Below, one piece after another: positions 62,501 through 64,000 of a stretch of 64,000 bases of DNA (position 1 is the stretch's first letter; every line of letters begins with the position of its first letter). Position numbers and translations under genes: made by a program. The notes under the pieces were generated by a model. The model had not been told where the DNA came from and did not search any database. It saw nothing but the letters and a program-made list of their open reading frames with translations. The DNA comes from Maylandia zebra. Lineage: Eukaryota > Chordata > Actinopteri > Cichliformes > Cichlidae. The stretch is taken from contig NC_135184.1 of NCBI RefSeq assembly GCF_041146795.1, forward strand, positions 6,213,467-6,277,466, read 5' to 3'.

Positions 62501-62838
62501 CGTCCACTGACAGTGAGATGAAATGGAGCGTTGGGCTGGGATTTTCAAGATCAACAGCTAATGATTTTTGAATGCGAGATGATTGCTTTCAGCGCTATGT
62601 TTGTGCTGTACACCAGTGCTGATTGAGAAATGTTCTAGAGGAAAAATCTGTTGTATTAGTCACACCCGTTGCTTCAGATATTTCACAACTCAAAACACAC
62701 AAGGCACAGAAAACAAAGGGACTCACCAGGACTGAGCTGCAGCCTGTGTTATAGTTAAACAAGGCTAAAATTTGCCTCAAGGTCAGCCGCCTGTGGCCGC
62801 ATGAAGAATAACCTCATCCCCTAACACTTCCCCTGTCT

Positions 62839-62864
62839 CCCCCCCCCCCCCCCCCCCCCCCCCC
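62839..62864. repeat. (C)26 homopolymer
   Basis: Uninterrupted C-run within the presumed LACTB2 3'UTR. Length may be misread in assembly. Confidence 0.9.
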
Positions 62865-63269
62865 TAATTAAAACTGCTTAACTGATTCTATGTCTTCTTT
62901 TTTTGAGTTGAGGCTGTTAAAGTGAGCTTTTTGTGTTGATTTAAAAATAATTGTCAGCATTGTCTTCCATTTAACAATACTTTCTTGTCATGTAAGTGGG
63001 ATGAGTAGGATTTATACAGTATAAAATGAATGTACTGTACTTTATTTTACTGAGTTTTGTATATAATGAAGCCCAGAAAGTAAATAATCTCATAACATTT
63101 GTCATTGAGTTGTTATTTATGAGGCTGGCACTTCCCTATCACAGGTGTGTTATTGCAATATCTCAAGAAAGGTTTCATGTGGGTAAAAGGAAATTCATTG
63201 CTTAACTGTTCAGCTGTTTCTGGGTATAGAATTTTTTTATGCAGGCACTCGGTTAAGAAAGATTTGTCA

Positions 63270-63275
63270 AATAAA
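63270..63275 (+). promoter_or_regulatory. Polyadenylation signal, probable end of LACTB2
   Basis: AATAAA with a GT-rich element starting about ten bases later. Confidence 0.6.
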
Positions 63276-63295
63276 GCATAAAGTGTGTGTATGGG

Positions 63296-64000
63296 AATGG
63301 GAACTGGGGAAAATAAAACATTTTGGTGCTTTCCCAGACTGTTGACCGTGACACAATGAGAAATCTAAATAGTGATGTGTACAGAAATATATTTATATTT
63401 TATATCCAGCTGTTTTCTCCCTTTGCGAACTTTAAGCCGTCTGTCTTTTCAGTCATGTTAATGAATCTCTAAACTTTGCACTGGAAATGCTGCACACACA
63501 CAGTCAGTCGCTAGGTGGCAGTATCTCTTAATTTTATGGCAAAATTCATCGTACCATGGTCAGTTACAATAATTTGCATTATAATTGTTCTAGTTTTTTA
63601 GAAACTTGTTTTAAAAAAATATTATATGTAAATATGCGTTGGAATACTGTGAAAAAAAAGGTTAAAATTAAACTGTGAGTGAATTATGTACATGGACCTC
63701 CATGTTTCCCTTTTCAACATTTTGCTCATTTGGGATTCAGTTGTGTCTTTACTGAAAATCTCTCACCTTACACTAAAAAAAACTGCAGTGCATAACTAAT
63801 GCAGGACATTTGATGGACACCTAACACCTATACGGTGTATTGTGGACAGAAATATAATTGTAGGTTTAATTTGTGAAATACACTTTCACATATATAGGCC
63901 ACTGTCAGAGCGTCTAAATCTTAGAACTGTATGAGCATGTTTATGGCATTCACTAAGTATTGGCAAAGGGAGAACATGTATTTAAGAGACTACAGGAAAA
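63296..64000. other. Downstream intergenic DNA with no recognised feature
   Basis: AT-rich. A CTAGGTGGCAG motif near 63,511 faintly resembles a CTCF core; nothing else is seen. Confidence 0.5.

Larger units (their letters stand above)
62501..63295 (+). other. Probable LACTB2 3' untranslated region
   Basis: Contains a run of 26 C (62839-62864). The best end signal is AATAAA at 63270-63275 followed by GTGTGTGTATGGG. An AT-rich stretch at 62,940-63,110 precedes it. The end is inferred. Confidence 0.55.

Noticed and set aside
63500..63520. CTCF-like motif CTAGGTGGCAG downstream of LACTB2, and CACTAGATGG near 58,357
   Set aside because: Each matches only part of the CTCF core; short partial matches are expected by chance in a window this size.

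Overview
The window is vertebrate, almost certainly teleost, DNA. It has split genes with conserved GT-AG exons (plus one GC-AG intron), long AT-rich introns, many dinucleotide microsatellites, and fish-type Tc1, hAT, Rex1-like, RTE-like and SINE repeats. Several repeat styles resemble those I associate with cichlids, but that is an impression from memory and not a demonstrated assignment.

Region 1 (1 to about 25,300, + strand) is the 3' end of PTPRN2 (phogrin/IA-2beta), a receptor-type pseudophosphatase of dense-core secretory vesicles. Five final coding exons are present (34-200, 7109-7162, 13098-13162, 20357-20430, 22485-22556), joining in frame with consistent phases and ending in the family's C-terminus NAILKALPQ. 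The first intron carries the microRNA gene mir-153 (hairpin 2449-2535) on the host strand, as in human PTPRN2. The second intron has a GC donor and splits the phosphatase signature loop. The fourth exon has an acceptor whose polypyrimidine tract is replaced by (TG)39. The 3'UTR probably ends near the AATAAA at 25,282.

Region 2 (about 25,300 to 59,000) holds no protein-coding gene I recognise apart from a transposase. It contains a hAT-like element with an exact 8-bp target duplication (27169-28610), an RTE-type LINE tail split by another hAT-like insertion (28619-29450), an internally deleted Rex1-like LINE (30530-31258), an intron-containing tRNA-Arg(TCT) gene on the minus strand (33766-33857), a possible promoter or enhancer with RFX-type and CCAAT motifs (40405-40580), a SINE broken by iterated (TA)n palindromes (40913-41340), a second Rex1-like fragment, a full-length Tc1 element with an open 340-aa transposase and nearly identical 200-bp inverted repeats (44317-45921), and an old Tc1 relic (54093-55015). 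Another Tc1 relic lies in the first PTPRN2 intron (5335-6533).

Region 3 (59,060-about 63,295, + strand) is a complete seven-exon LACTB2 gene encoding a 287-residue metallo-beta-lactamase-fold mitochondrial endoribonuclease, with all the usual metal-ligand motifs intact.

The two host genes are not functionally linked. PTPRN2 and mir-153 form a host gene/intronic microRNA unit of neuroendocrine secretion; LACTB2 is a housekeeping RNA-processing enzyme. I see no new multi-gene system. The most interesting points are the two unusual PTPRN2 splice sites, the intact Tc1 copy, the palindromic (TA)n complex and several unexplained hairpins.
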